From: Auanema rhodensis | Lineage: Eukaryota; Nematoda; Chromadorea; Rhabditida; Rhabditidae | NCBI GenBank assembly: GCA_964057225.1 | Contig: OZ059896.1 | Location: 19,464,501 to 19,528,500, forward strand | Direction of reading: 5' to 3' | DNA: 64,000 nucleotides | Part shown: in pieces, positions 38,962-52,647 of the stretch | Numbering within the stretch: the stretch's first letter is position 1 | How the letters are laid out: every line of letters begins with the position of its first letter | Notes under the pieces: model-generated | What the model saw: the letters and a program-made list of their open reading frames with translations, nothing else | Databases searched by the model: none | Told to the model about the DNA's origin: nothing | Position numbers and translations under genes: made by a program

Positions 38962-41900
38962 AAAAATTTTTTCGAAAAATTTCTAAATAATTTAGCAAAA
39001 AGTAGATGTTTTTAGATTCTTTTTTTCAAGGCAAAGACGATGGACAATGTTATTCAACGAAAAAATTAATTCTTCAGGGTGAAAATCGAGGATATAAGTG
39101 TGAACTTATATCAGTTGATATCTCGGTGCATTTTTAAGCTAGCGCAAATCTGATAACACAGATCGACGCAGCTTAAAAATCCGCATCGAATGCACTTTAC
39201 TACATTGAGAAACGCTTAATACAAGAATTAGTTATGATCGTTTGAAAAATGATGCATTAGTGTATGTTGAGTTTCCATGTACACTCAACATTGCTTCCAA
39301 AAACATTTTGACAAAAATTTTTTCGAAAAATTTCAAAATAATTTAGCAAAAAGTAGATGTTTTTAGATTCCTTTTTTCAAGGCAATGACGATGGACAATG
39401 TTATTCAACGAAAAAATTAATTCTTCAGGGTGAAAATCGAGGATATAAGTGTGAACTTATATCAGTTGATATATCGGTGCATTTTTAAGTTAGCGCAAAT
39501 CTGATAACACAGATCGACGCAGCTTACAAATCCGCATCGAATGCACTATACTACATTGAGAAACGCTTAATACAAAAATTAGTTATGATCGTTTGAAAAA
39601 TGATGCATTAGTGTATGTTGAGTTTCCATGTACACTCAACATTGCTTCCAAAAACATTTTGACAAAAATTTTTTCGAAAAATTTCTAAATAATTTAGCAA
39701 AAAGTAGATGTTTTTAGATTCTTTTTTTCAAGGCAAAGACGATGGACAATGTTATTCAACGAAAAAATTAATTCTTCAGGGTGAAAATCGAGGATATAAG
39801 TGTGAACTTATATCAGTTGATATCTCGGTGCATTTTTAAGCTAGCGCAAATCTGATAACACAGATCGACGCAGCTTAAAAATCCGCATCGAATGCACTAT
39901 ACTACATTGAGAAACGCTTAATACAAAAATTAGTTATGATCGTTTGAAAAATGATGCATTAGTGTATGTTGAGTTTCCATGTACACTCAACATTGCTTCC
40001 AAAAACATTTTGACAAAAATTTTTTCGAAAAATTTCAAAATAATTTAGCAAAAAGTAGATGTTTTTAGATTCCTTTTTTCAAGGCAATGACGATGGACAA
40101 TGTTATTCAACGAAAAAATTAATTCTTCAGGGTGAAAATCGAGGATATAAGTGTGAACTTATATCAGTTGATATATCGGTGCATTTTTAAGCTAGCGCAA
40201 ATCTGATAACACATATCGACGCAGCTTAAAAATCCGCATCGAATGCACTATACTACATTGAGAAACGCTTAATACAAAAATTAGTTATGATCGTTTGAAA
40301 AATGATGCATTAGTGTATGTTGAGTTTCCATGTACACTCAACATTGCTTCCAAAAACATTTTGACAAAAATTTTTTCGAAAAATTTCAAAATAATTTAGC
40401 AAAAAGTAGATGTTTTTAGATTCTTTTTTTCAAGGCAAAGACGATGGACAATGTTATTCAACGAAAAAATTAATTCTTCAGGGTGAAAATCGAGGATATA
40501 AGTGTGAACTTATATCAGTTGATATCTCGGTGCATTTTTAAGCTAGCGCAAATCTGATAACACAGATCGACGCAGCTTAAAAATCCGCATCGAATGCACT
40601 TTACTACATTGAGAAACGCTTAATACAAAAATTAGTTATGATCGTTTGAAAAATGATGCATTAGTGTATGTTGAGTTTCCATGTACACTCAACATTGCTT
40701 CCAAAAACATTTTGACAAAAATTTTTTCGAAAAATTTCAAAATAATTTAGCAAAAAGTAGATGTTTTTAGATTCCTTTTTTCAAGGCAAAGACGATGGAC
40801 AATGTTATTCAACGAAAAAATTAATTCTTCAGGTTGAAAATCGAGGATATAAGTGTGAACTTATATCAGTTGATATCTCGGTGCATTTTTAAGCTAGCGC
40901 AAATCTGATAACACAGATCGACGCAGCTTAAAAATCCGCATCGAATGCACTATACTACATTGAGAAACGCTTAATACAAAAATTAGTTATGATCGTTTGA
41001 AAAATGATGCATTAGTGTATGTTGAGTTTCCATGTACACTCAACATTGCTTCCAAAAACATTTTGACAAAAATTTTTTCGAAAAATTTCTAAATAATTTA
41101 GCAAAAAGTAGATGTTTTTAGATTCTTTTTTTCAAGGCAAAGACGATGGACAATGTTATTCAACGAAAAAATTAATTCTTCAGGGTGAAAATCGAGGATA
41201 TAAGTGTGAACTTATATCAGTTGATATCTCGGTGCATTTTTAAGCTAGCGCAAATCTGATAACACAGATCGACGCAGCTTAAAAATCCGCATCGAATGCA
41301 CTATACTACATTGAGAAACGCTTAATACAAAAATTAGTTATGATCGTTTGAAAAATGATGCATTAGTGTATGTTGAGTTTCCATGTACACTCAACATTGC
41401 TTCCAAAAACATTTTGACAAAAATTTTTTCGAAAAATTTCAAAATAATTTAGCAAAAAGTAGATGTTCTTAGATTCTTTTTTTCAAGGCAAAGACGATGG
41501 ACATTGTTATTCAACGAAAAAATTAATTCTTCAGGGTGAAAATCGAGGATATAAGTGTGAACTTATATCAGTTGATATATCGGTGCATTTTTAAGCTAGC
41601 GCAAATCTGATAACACAGATCGACGCAGCTTAAAAATCCGCATCGAATGCACTATACTACATTGAGAAACGCTTAATACAAAAATTAGTTATGATCGTTT
41701 GAAAAATGATGCATTAGTGTATGTTGAGTTTCCATGTACACTCAACATTGCTTCCAAAAACATTTTGACAAAAATTTTTTCGAAAAATTTCCAAATAATT
41801 TAGCAAAAAGTAGATGTTTTTAGATTCTTTTTTTCAAGGCAAAGACGATGGACAATGTTATTCAACGAAAAAATTAATTCTTCAGGGTGAAAATCGAGGA

Positions 41901-44900
41901 TATAAGTGTGAACTTATATCAGTTGATATCTCGGTGCATTTTTAAGCTAGCGCAAATCTGATAACACATATCGACGCAGCTTAAAAATCCGCATCGAATG
42001 CACTATACTACATTGAGAAACGCTTAATACAAAAATTAGTTATGATCGTTTGAAAAATGATGCATTAGTGTATGTTGAGTTTCCATGTACACTCAACATT
42101 GCTTCCAAAAACATTTTGACAAAAATTTTTTCGAAAAATTTCAAAATAATTTAGCAAAAAGTAGATGTTTTTAGATTCTTTTTTTCAAGGCAAAGACGAT
42201 GGACAATGTTATTCAACGAAAAAATTAATTCTTCAGGGTGAAAATCGAGGATATAAGTGTGAACTTATATCAGTTGATATCTCGGTGCATTTTTAAGCTA
42301 GCGCAAATCTGATAACACAGATCGACGCAGCTTAAAAATCCGCATCGAATGCACTATACTACATTGAGAAACGCTTAATACAAAAATTAGTTATGATCGT
42401 TTGAAAAATGATGCATTAGTGTATGTTGAGTTTCCATGTACACTCAACATTGCTTCCAAAAACATTTTGACAAAAATTTTTTCGAAAAATTTCTAAATAA
42501 TTTAGCAAAAAGTAGATGTTTTTAGATTCTTTTTTTCAAGGCAAAGACGATGGACAATGTTATTCAACGAAAAAATTAATTCTTCAGGGTGAAAATCGAG
42601 GATATAAGTGTGAACTTATATCAGTTGATATCTCGGTGCATTTTTAAGCTAGCGCAAATCTGATAACACAGATCGACGCAGCTTAAAAATCCGCATCGAA
42701 TGCACTATACTACATTGAGAAACGCTTAATACAAAAATTAGTTATGATCGTTTGAAAAATGATGCATTAGTGTATGTTGAGTTTCCATGTACACTCAACA
42801 TTGCTTCCAAAAACATTTTGACAAAAATTTTTTCGAAAAATTTCAAAATAATTTAGCAAAAAGTAGATGTTCTTAGATTCCTTTTTTCAAGGCAAAGACG
42901 ATGGACATTGTTATTCAACGAAAAAATTAATTCTTCAGGGTGAAAATCGAGGATATAAGTGTGAACTTATATCAGTTGATATCTCGGTGCATTTTTAAGC
43001 TAGCGCAAATCTGATAACACAGATCGACGCAGCTTAAAAATCCGCATCGAATGCACTATACTACATTGAGAAACGCTTAATACAAAAATTAGTTATGATC
43101 GTTTGAAAAATGATGCATTAGTGTATGTTGAGTTTCCATGTACACTCAACATTGCTTCCAAAAACATTTTGACAAAAATTTTTTCAAAAAATTTCAAAAT
43201 AATTTAGCAAAAAGTAGATGTTTTTAGATTCCTTTTTTCAAGGCAAAGACGATGGACAATGTTATTCAACGAAAAAATTAATTCTTCAGGGTGAAAATCG
43301 AGGATATAAGTGTGAACTTATATCAGTTGATATCTCGGTGCATTTTTAAGCTAGCGCAAATCTGATAACACAGATCGACGCAGCTTAAAAATCCGCATCG
43401 AATGCACTATACTACATTGAGAAACGCTTAATACAAGAATTAGTTATGATCGTTTGAAAAATGATGCATTAGTGTATGTTGAGTTTCCATGTACACTCAA
43501 CATTGCTTCCAAAAACATTTTGACAAAAAATTTTTCGAAAAATTTCAAAATAATTTAGCAAAAAGTAGATGTTTTTAGATTCCTTTTTTCAAGGCAAAGA
43601 CGATGGACAATGTTATTCAACGAAAAAATTAATTCTTCAGGGTGAAAATCGAGGATATAAGTGTGAACTTATATCAGTTGATATATCGGTGCATTTTTAA
43701 GCTAGCGCAAATCTGATAACACAGATCGACGCAGCTTAAAAATCCGCATCGAATGCACTATACTACATTGAGAAACGCTTAATACAAGAATTAGTTATGA
43801 TCGTTTGAAAAATGATGCATTAGTGTATGTTGAGTTTCCATGTACACTCAACATTGCTTCCAAAAACATTTTGACAAAAATTTTTTCAAAAAATTTCAAA
43901 ATAATTTAGCAAAAAGTAGATGTTTTTAGATTCCTTTTTTCAAGGCAAAGACGATGGACAATGTTATTCAACGAAAAAATTAATTCTTCAGGGTGAAAAT
44001 CGAGGATATAAGTGTGAACTTATATCAGTTGATATCTCGGTGCATTTTTAAGCTAGCGCAAATCTGATAACACAGATCGACGCAGCTTAAAAATCCGCAT
44101 CGAATGCACTTTACTACATTGAGAAACGCTTAATACAAAAATTAGTTATGATCGTTTGAAAAATGATGCATTAGTGTATGTTGAGTTTCCATGTACACTC
44201 AACATTGCTTCCAAAAACATTTTGACAAAAATTTTTTCGAAAAATTTCAAAATAATTTAGCAAAAAGTAGATGTTTTTAGATTCCTTTTTTCAAGGCAAA
44301 GACGATGGACAATGTTATTCAACGAAAAAATTAATTCTTCAGGGTGAAAATCGAGGATATAAGTGTGAACTTATATCAGTTGATATCTCGGTGCATTTTT
44401 AAGCTAGCGCAAATCTGATAACACAGATCGACGCAGCTTAAAAATCCGCATCGAATGCACTATACTACATTGAGAAAAGCTTAATACAAGAATTAGTTAT
44501 GATCGTTTGAAAAATGATGCATTAGTGTATGTTGAGTTTCCATGTACACTCAACATTGCTTCCAAAAACATTTTGACAAAAAATTTTTCGAAAAATTTCA
44601 AAATAATTTAGCAAAAAGTAGATGTTTTTAGATTCCTTTTTTCAAGGCAAAGACGATGGACAATGTTATTCAACGAAAAAATTAATTCTTCAGGGTGAAA
44701 ATCGAGGATATAAGTGTGAACTTATATCAGTTGATATATCGGTGCATTTTTAAGCTAGCGCAAATCTGATAACACAGATCGACGCAGCTTAAAAATCCGC
44801 ATCGAATGCACTATACTACATTGAGAAACGTTTAATACAAAAATTAGTTATGATCGTTTGAAAAATGATGCATTAGTGTATGTTGAGTTTCCATGTACAC

Positions 44901-45279
44901 TCAACATTGCTTCCAAAAACATTTTGACAAAAATTTTTTCGAAAAATTTCAAAATAATTTAGCAAAAAGTAGATGTTCTTAGATTCCTTTTTTCAAGGCA
45001 AAGACGATGGACAATGTTATTCAACGAAAAAATTAATTCTTCAGGGTGAAAATCGAGGATATAAGTGTGAACTTATATCAGTTGATATATCGGTGCATTT
45101 TTAAGCTAGCGCAAATCTGATAACACAGATCGACGCAGCTTAAAAATCCGCATCGAATGCACTATACTACATTGAGAAACGCTTAATACAAAAATTAGTT
45201 ATGATCGTTTGAAAAATGATGCATTAGTGTATGTTGAGTTTCCATGTACACTCAACATTGCTTCCAAAAACATTTTGAC

Positions 45280-45628
45280 AAAAATTTTTTCGAAAAATTT
45301 CTAAATAATTTAGCAAAAAGTAGATGTTTTTAGATTCTTTTTTTCAAGGCAAAGACGATGGACAATGTTATTCAACGAAAAAATTAATTCTTCAGGGTGA
45401 AAATCGAGGATATGTGTGAACTTATATCAGTTGATATCTCGGTGCATTTTTAAGCTAGCGCAAATCTGATAACACAGATCGACGCCGCTTAAAAATCCGC
45501 ATCGAATGCACTATACTACATTGAGAAACGCTTAATACAAGAATTAGTTATGATCGTTTGAAAAATGATGCATTAGTGTATGTTGAGTTTCCATGTACAC
45601 TCAACATTGCTTCCAAAAACATTTTGAC
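45280..45628. repeat. 349-bp unit with 2-bp deletion in the GTGA hairpin
   Basis: The left arm of the GTGA hairpin reads GATATGTGTGAAC instead of GATATAAGTGTGAAC, so two bases are missing near 45412. This removes the perfect 9-bp pairing in this copy only. The otherwise sister unit at 46681 is intact, so the deletion arose after the four-unit cycle was duplicated. Confidence 0.85.
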
Positions 45629-45979
45629 AAAAATTTTTTCGAAAAATTTCAAAATAATTTAGCAAAAAGTAGATGTTCTTAGATTCCTTTTTTCAAGGCA
45701 AAGACGATGGACAATGTTATTCAACGAAAAAATTAATTCTTCAGGGTGAAAATCGAGGATATAAGTGTGAACTTATATCAGTTGATATATCGGTGCATTT
45801 TTAAGCTAGCGCAAATCTGATAACACAGATCGACGCAGCTTAAAAATCCGCATCGAATGCACTATACTACATTGAGAAACGCTTAATACAAAAATTAGTT
45901 ATGATCGTTTGAAAAATGATGCATTAGTGTATGTTGAGTTTCCATGTACACTCAACATTGCTTCCAAAAACATTTTGAC

Positions 45980-46329
45980 AAAAATTTTTCGAAAAATTTC
46001 AAAATAATTTAGCAAAAAGTAGATGTTTTTAGATTCCTTTTTTCAAGGCAAAGACGATGGACAATGTTATTCAACGAAAAAATTAATTCTTCAGGGTGAA
46101 AATCGAGGATATAAGTGTGAACTTATATCAGTTGATATATCGGTGCATTTTTAAGCTAGCGCAAATCTGATAACACAGATCGACGCAGCTTAAAAATCCG
46201 CATCGAATGCACTATACTACATTGAGAAACGTTTAATACAAAAATTAGTTATGATCGTTTGAAAAATGATGCATTAGTGTATGTTGAGTTTCCATGTACA
46301 CTCAACATTGCTTCCAAAAACATTTTGAC
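45980..46329. repeat. 350-bp unit (A5-T5 junction), first copy
   Basis: The junction tract has five T instead of six. The same shortened tract occurs in the unit at 47383, four units downstream, so the deletion was inherited through duplication rather than arising twice. The corresponding unit at 44578 has A6-T5, a substitution in the same run. Confidence 0.8.
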
Positions 46330-47382
46330 AAAAATTTTTTCGAAAAATTTCAAAATAATTTAGCAAAAAGTAGATGTTCTTAGATTCCTTTTTTCAAGGC
46401 AAAGACGATGGACAATGTTATTCAACGAAAAAATTAATTCTTCAGGGTGAAAATCGAGGATATAAGTGTGAACTTATATCAGTTGATATATCGGTGCATT
46501 TTTAAGCTAGCGCAAATCTGATAACACAGATCGACGCAGCTTAAAAATCCGCATCGAATGCACTATACTACATTGAGAAACGCTTAATACAAAAATTAGT
46601 TATGATCGTTTGAAAAATGATGCATTAGTGTATGTTGAGTTTCCATGTACACTCAACATTGCTTCCAAAAACATTTTGACAAAAATTTTTTCGAAAAATT
46701 TCTAAATAATTTAGCAAAAAGTAGATGTTTTTAGATTCTTTTTTTCAAGGCAAAGACGATGGACAATGTTATTCAACGAAAAAATTAATTCTTCAGGGTG
46801 AAAATCGAGGATATAAGTGTGAACTTATATCAGTTGATATCTCGGTGCATTTTTAAGCTAGCGCAAATCTGATAACACAGATCGACGCCGCTTAAAAATC
46901 CGCATCGAATGCACTATACTACATTGAGAAACGCTTAATACAAGAATTAGTTATGATCGTTTGAAAAATGATGCATTAGTGTATGTTGAGTTTCCATGTA
47001 CACTCAACATTGCTTCCAAAAACATTTTGACAAAAATTTTTTCGAAAAATTTCAAAATAATTTAGCAAAAAGTAGATGTTCTTAGATTCCTTTTTTCAAG
47101 GCAAAGACGATGGACAATGTTATTCAACGAAAAAATTAATTCTTCAGGGTGAAAATCGAGGATATAAGTGTGAACTTATATCAGTTGATATATCGGTGCA
47201 TTTTTAAGCTAGCGCAAATCTGATAACACAGATCGACGCAGCTTAAAAATCCGCATCGAATGCACTATACTACATTGAGAAACGCTTAATACAAAAATTA
47301 GTTATGATCGTTTGAAAAATGATGCATTAGTGTATGTTGAGTTTCCATGTACACTCAACATTGCTTCCAAAAACATTTTGAC

Positions 47383-47732
47383 AAAAATTTTTCGAAAAAT
47401 TTCAAAATAATTTAGCAAAAAGTAGATGTTTTTAGATTCCTTTTTTCAAGGCAAAGACGATGGACAATGTTATTCAACGAAAAAATTAATTCTTCAGGGT
47501 GAAAATCGAGGATATAAGTGTGAACTTATATCAGTTGATATATCGGTGCATTTTTAAGCTAGCGCAAATCTGATAACACAGATCGACGCAGCTTAAAAAT
47601 CCGCATCGAATGCACTATACTACATTGAGAAACGTTTAATACAAAAATTAGTTATGATCGTTTGAAAAATGATGCATTAGTGTATGTTGAGTTTCCATGT
47701 ACACTCAACATTGCTTCCAAAAACATTTTGAC
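47383..47732. repeat. 350-bp unit (A5-T5 junction), second copy
   Basis: This is the four-unit-cycle partner of the 350-bp unit at 45980, with the same missing T and the same CGTTTAAT change. The next member of the series, at 48786, has the normal A5-T6 tract. Confidence 0.8.
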
Positions 47733-50700
47733 AAAAATTTTTTCGAAAAATTTCAAAATAATTTAGCAAAAAGTAGATGTTCTTAGATTCCTTTTTTCAA
47801 GGCAAAGACGATGGACAATGTTATTCAACGAAAAAATTAATTCTTCAGGGTGAAAATCGAGGATATAAGTGTGAACTTATATCAGTTGATATATCGGTGC
47901 ATTTTTAAGCTAGCGCAAATCTGATAACACAGATCGACGCAGCTTAAAAATCCGCATCGAATGCACTATACTACATTGAGAAACGCTTAATACAAAAATT
48001 AGTTATGATCGTTTGAAAAATGATGCATTAGTGTATGTTGAGTTTCCATGTACACTCAACATTGCTTCCAAAAACATTTTGACAAAAATTTTTTCGAAAA
48101 ATTTCTAAATAATTTAGCAAAAAGTAGATGTTTTTAGATTCTTTTTTTCAAGGCAAAGACGATGGACAATGTTAATCAACGAAAAAATTAATTCTTCAGG
48201 GTGAAAATCGAGGATATAAGTGTGAACTTATATCAGTTGATATCTCGGTGCATTTTTAAGCTAGCGCAAATCTGATAACACAGATCGACGCAGCTTAAAA
48301 ATCCGCATCGAATGCACTATACTACATTGAGAAACGTTTAATACAAAAATTAGTTATGATCGTTTGAAAAATGATGCATTAGTGTATGTTGAGTTTCCAT
48401 GTACACTCAACATTGCTTCCAAAAACATTTTGACAAAAATTTTTTCGAAAAATTTCAAAATAATTTAGCAAAAAGTAGATGTTCTTAGATTCCTTTTTTC
48501 AAGGCAAAGACGATGGACAATGTTATTCAACGAAAAAATTAATTCTTCAGGGTGAAAATCGAGGATATATGTGTGAACTTATATCAGTTGATATATCGGT
48601 GCATTTTTAAGCTAGCGCAAATCTGATAACACAGATCGACGCAGCTTAAAAATCCGCATCGAATGCACTATACTACATTGAGAAACGCTTAATACAAAAA
48701 TTAGTTATGATCGTTTGAAAAATGATGCATTAGTGTATGTTGAGTTTCCATGTACACTCAACATTGCTTCCAAAAACATTTTGACAAAAATTTTTTCGAA
48801 AAATTTCAAAATAATTTAGCAAAAAGTAGATGTTTTTAGATTCCTTTTTTCAAGGCAAAGACGATGGACAATGTTATTCAACGAAAAAATTAATTCTTCA
48901 GGGTGAAAATCGAGGATATAAGTGTGAACTTATATCAGTTGATATATCGGTGCATTTTTAAGCTAGCGCAAATCTGATAACACAGATCGACGCAGCTTAA
49001 AAATCCGCATCGAATGCACTATACTACATTGAGAAACGTTTAATACAAAAATTAGTTATGATCGTTTGAAAAATGATGCATTAGTGTATGTTGAGTTTCC
49101 ATGTACACTCAACATTGCTTCCAAAAACATTTTGACAAAAATTTTTTCGAAAAATTTCAAAATAATTTAGCAAAAAGTAGATGTTCTTAGATTCCTTTTT
49201 TCAAGGCAAAGACGATGGACAATGTTATTCAACGAAAAAATTAATTCTTCAGGGTGAAAATCGAGGATATAAGTGTGAACTTATATCAGTTGATATATCG
49301 GTGCATTTTTAAGCTAGCGCAAATCTGATAACACAGATCGACGCAGCTTAAAAATCCGCATCGAATGCACTATACTACATTGAGAAACGCTTAATACAAA
49401 AATTAGTTATGATCGTTTGAAAAATGATGCATTAGTGTATGTTGAGTTTCCATGTACACTCAACATTGCTTCCAAAAACATTTTGACAAAAATTTTTTCG
49501 AAAAATTTCTAAATAATTTAGCAAAAAGTAGATGTTTTTAGATTCTTTTTTTCAAGGCAAAGACGATGGACAATGTTATTCAACGAAAAAATTAATTCTT
49601 CAGGGTGAAAATCGAGGATATAAGTGTGAACTTATATCAGTTGATATCTCGGTGCATTTTTAAGCTAGCGCAAATCTGATAACACAGATCGACGCAGCTT
49701 AAAAATCCGCATCGAATGCACTTTACTACATTGAGAAACGCTTAATACAAAAATTAGTTATGATCGTTTGAAAAATGATGCATTAGTGTATGTTGAGTTT
49801 CCATGTACACTCAACATTGCTTCCAAAAACATTTTGACAAAAAATTTTTCGAAAAATTTCAAAATAATTTAGCAAAAAGTAGATGTTTTTAGATTCCTTT
49901 TTTCAAGGCAAAGACGATGGACAATGTTATTCAACGAAAAAATTAATTCTTCAGGGTGAAAATCGAGGATATAAGTGTGAACTTATATCAGTTGATATAT
50001 CGGTGCATTTTTAAGCTAGCGCAAATCTGATAACACAGATCGACGCAGCTTAAAAATCCGCATCGAATGCACTATACTACATTGAGAAACGCTTAATACA
50101 AAAATTAGTTATGATCGTTTGAAAAATGATGCATTAGTGTATGTTGAGTTTCCATGTACACTCAACATTGCTTCCAAAAACATTTTGACAAAAATTTTTT
50201 CGAAAAATTTCTAAATAATTTAGCAAAAAGTAGATGTTTTTAGATTCTTTTTTTCAAGGCAAAGACGATGGACAATGTTATTCAACGAAAAAATTAATTC
50301 TTCAGGGTGAAAATCGAGGATATAAGTGTGAACTTATATCAGTTGATATCTCGGTGCATTTTTAAGCTAGCGCAAATCTGATAACACAGATCGACGCAGC
50401 TTAAAAATCCGCATCGAATGCACTATACTACATTGAGAAACGCTTAATACACAAATTAGTTATGATCGTTTGAAAAATGATGCATTAGTGTATGTTGAGT
50501 TTCCATGTACACTCAACATTGCTTCCAAAAACATTTTGACAAAAATTTTTTCGAAAAATTTCAAAATAATTTAGCAAAAAGTAGATGTTTTTAGATTTCT
50601 TTTTTCAAGGCAATGACGATGGACAATGTTATTCAACGAAAAAATTAATTCTTCAGGGTGAAAATCGAGGATATAAGTGTGAACTTATATCAGTTGATAT

Positions 50701-52295
50701 ATCGGTGCATTTTTAAGTTAGCGCAAATCTGATAACACAGATCGACGCAGCTTACAAATCCGCATCGAATGCACTATACTACATTGAGAAACGCTTAATA
50801 CAAAAATTAGTTATGATCGTTTGAAAAATGATGCATTAGTGTATGTTGAGTTTCCATGTACACTCAACATTGCTTCCAAAAACATTTTGACAAAAATTTT
50901 TTCGAAAAATTTCTAAATAATTTAGCAAAAAGTAGATGTTTTTAGATTCTTTTTTTCAAGGCAAAGACGATGGACAATGTTATTCAACGAAAAAATTAAT
51001 TCTTCAGGGTGAAAATCGAGGATATAAGTGTGAACTTATATCAGTTGATATCTCGGTGCATTTTTAAGCTAGAGCAAATCTGATAACACAGATCGACGCA
51101 GCTTAAAAATCCGCATCGAATGCACTATACTACATTGAGAAACGCTTAATACACAAATTAGTTATGATCGTTTGAAAAATGATGCATTAGTGTATGTTGA
51201 GTTTCCATGTACACTCAACATTGCTTCCAAAAACATTTTGACAAAAATTTTTTCGAAAAATTTCAAAATAATTTAGCAAAAAGTAGATGTTTTTAGATTC
51301 CTTTTTTCAAGGCAATGACGATGGACAATGTTATTCAACGAAAAAATTAATTCTTCAGGGTGAAAATCGAGGATATAAGTGTGAACTTATATCAGTTGAT
51401 ATATCGGTGCATTTTTAAGTTAGCGCAAATCTGATAACACAGATCGACGCAGCTTACAAATCCGCATCGAATGCACTATACTACATTGAGAAACGCTTAA
51501 TACAAAAATTAGTTATGATCGTTTGAAAAATGATGCATTAGTGTATGTTGAGTTTCCATGTACACTCAACATTGCTTCCAAAAACATTTTGACAAAAATT
51601 TTTTCGAAAAATTTCTAAATAATTTAGCAAAAAGTAGATGTTTTTAGATTCTTTTTTTCAAGGCAAAGACGATGGACAATGTTATTCAACGAAAAAATTA
51701 ATTCTTCAGGGTGAAAATCGAGGATATAAGTGTGAACTTATATCAGTTGATATCTCGGTGCATTTTTAAGCTAGCGCAAATCTGATAACACAGATCGACG
51801 CAGCTTAAAAATCCGCATCGAATGCACTATACTACATTGAGAAACGCTTAATACAAAAATTAGTTATGATCGTTTGAAAACTGATGCATTAGTGTATGTT
51901 GAGTTTCCATGTACACTCAACATTGCTTCCAAAAACATTTTGACAAAAATTTTTTCGAAAAATTTCTAAATAATTTAGCAAAAAGTAGATGTTTTTAGAT
52001 TCTTTTTTTCAAGGCAAAGACGATGGACAATGTTATTCAACGAAAAAATTAATTCTTCAGGGTGAAAATCGAGGATATAAGTGTGAACTTATATCAGTTG
52101 ATATCTCGGTGCATTTTTAAGCTAGCGCAAATCTGATAACACAGATCGACGCAGCTTAAAAATCCGCATCGAATGCACTATACTACATTGAGAAACGCTT
52201 AATACAAAAATTAGTTATGATCGTTTGAAAAATGATGCATTAGTGTATGTTGAGTTTCCATGTACACTCAACATTGCTTCCAAAAACATTTTGAC

Positions 52296-52647
52296 AAAAA
52301 ATTTTTTCGAAAAATTTCTAAATAATTTAGCAAAAAGTAGATGTTTTTAGATTCTTTTTTTCAAGGCAAAGACGATGGACAATGTTATTCAACGAAAAAA
52401 ATAATTCTTCAGGGTGAAAATCGAGGATATAAGTGTGAACTTATATCAGTTGATATCTCGGTGCATTTTTAAGCTAGCGCAAATCTGATAACACAGATCG
52501 ACGCAGCTTAAAAATCCGCATCGAATGCACTATACTACATTAAGAAACGCTTAATACAAAAATTAGTTATGATCGTTTGAAAAATGATGCATTAGTGTAT
52601 GTTGAGTTTCCATGTACACTCAACATTGCTTCCAAAAACATTTTGAC
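52296..52647. repeat. 352-bp unit (A6-T6 junction), first of four
   Basis: An extra A in the junction tract gives 352 bp. The unit also has T to A near position 105 (AAAAAATAATTC) and G to A at position 246 (CATTAAG). The three changes occur together again at 55105, 57212 and 61074. The unit at 62830 has the two substitutions but a normal junction. Confidence 0.85.

Larger units (their letters stand above)
44578..49487. repeat. Four-unit higher-order repeat domain
   Basis: A four-unit cycle is visible: a unit with CGTTTAAT, a unit with C at position 50 but A at 86, a CTAAAT unit, and another unit with C at 50. CGTTTAAT units start at 44578, 45980, 47383 and 48786. CTAAAT units start at 45280, 46681 and 48084, the first two also with GACGCCGC and ACAAGAATT. 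The unit with C at 50 here keeps A at 86, unlike the left third of the window where C at 50 goes with T at 86. Cycle lengths are 1,402, 1,403 and 1,403 bp because of small deletions. Confidence 0.8.
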
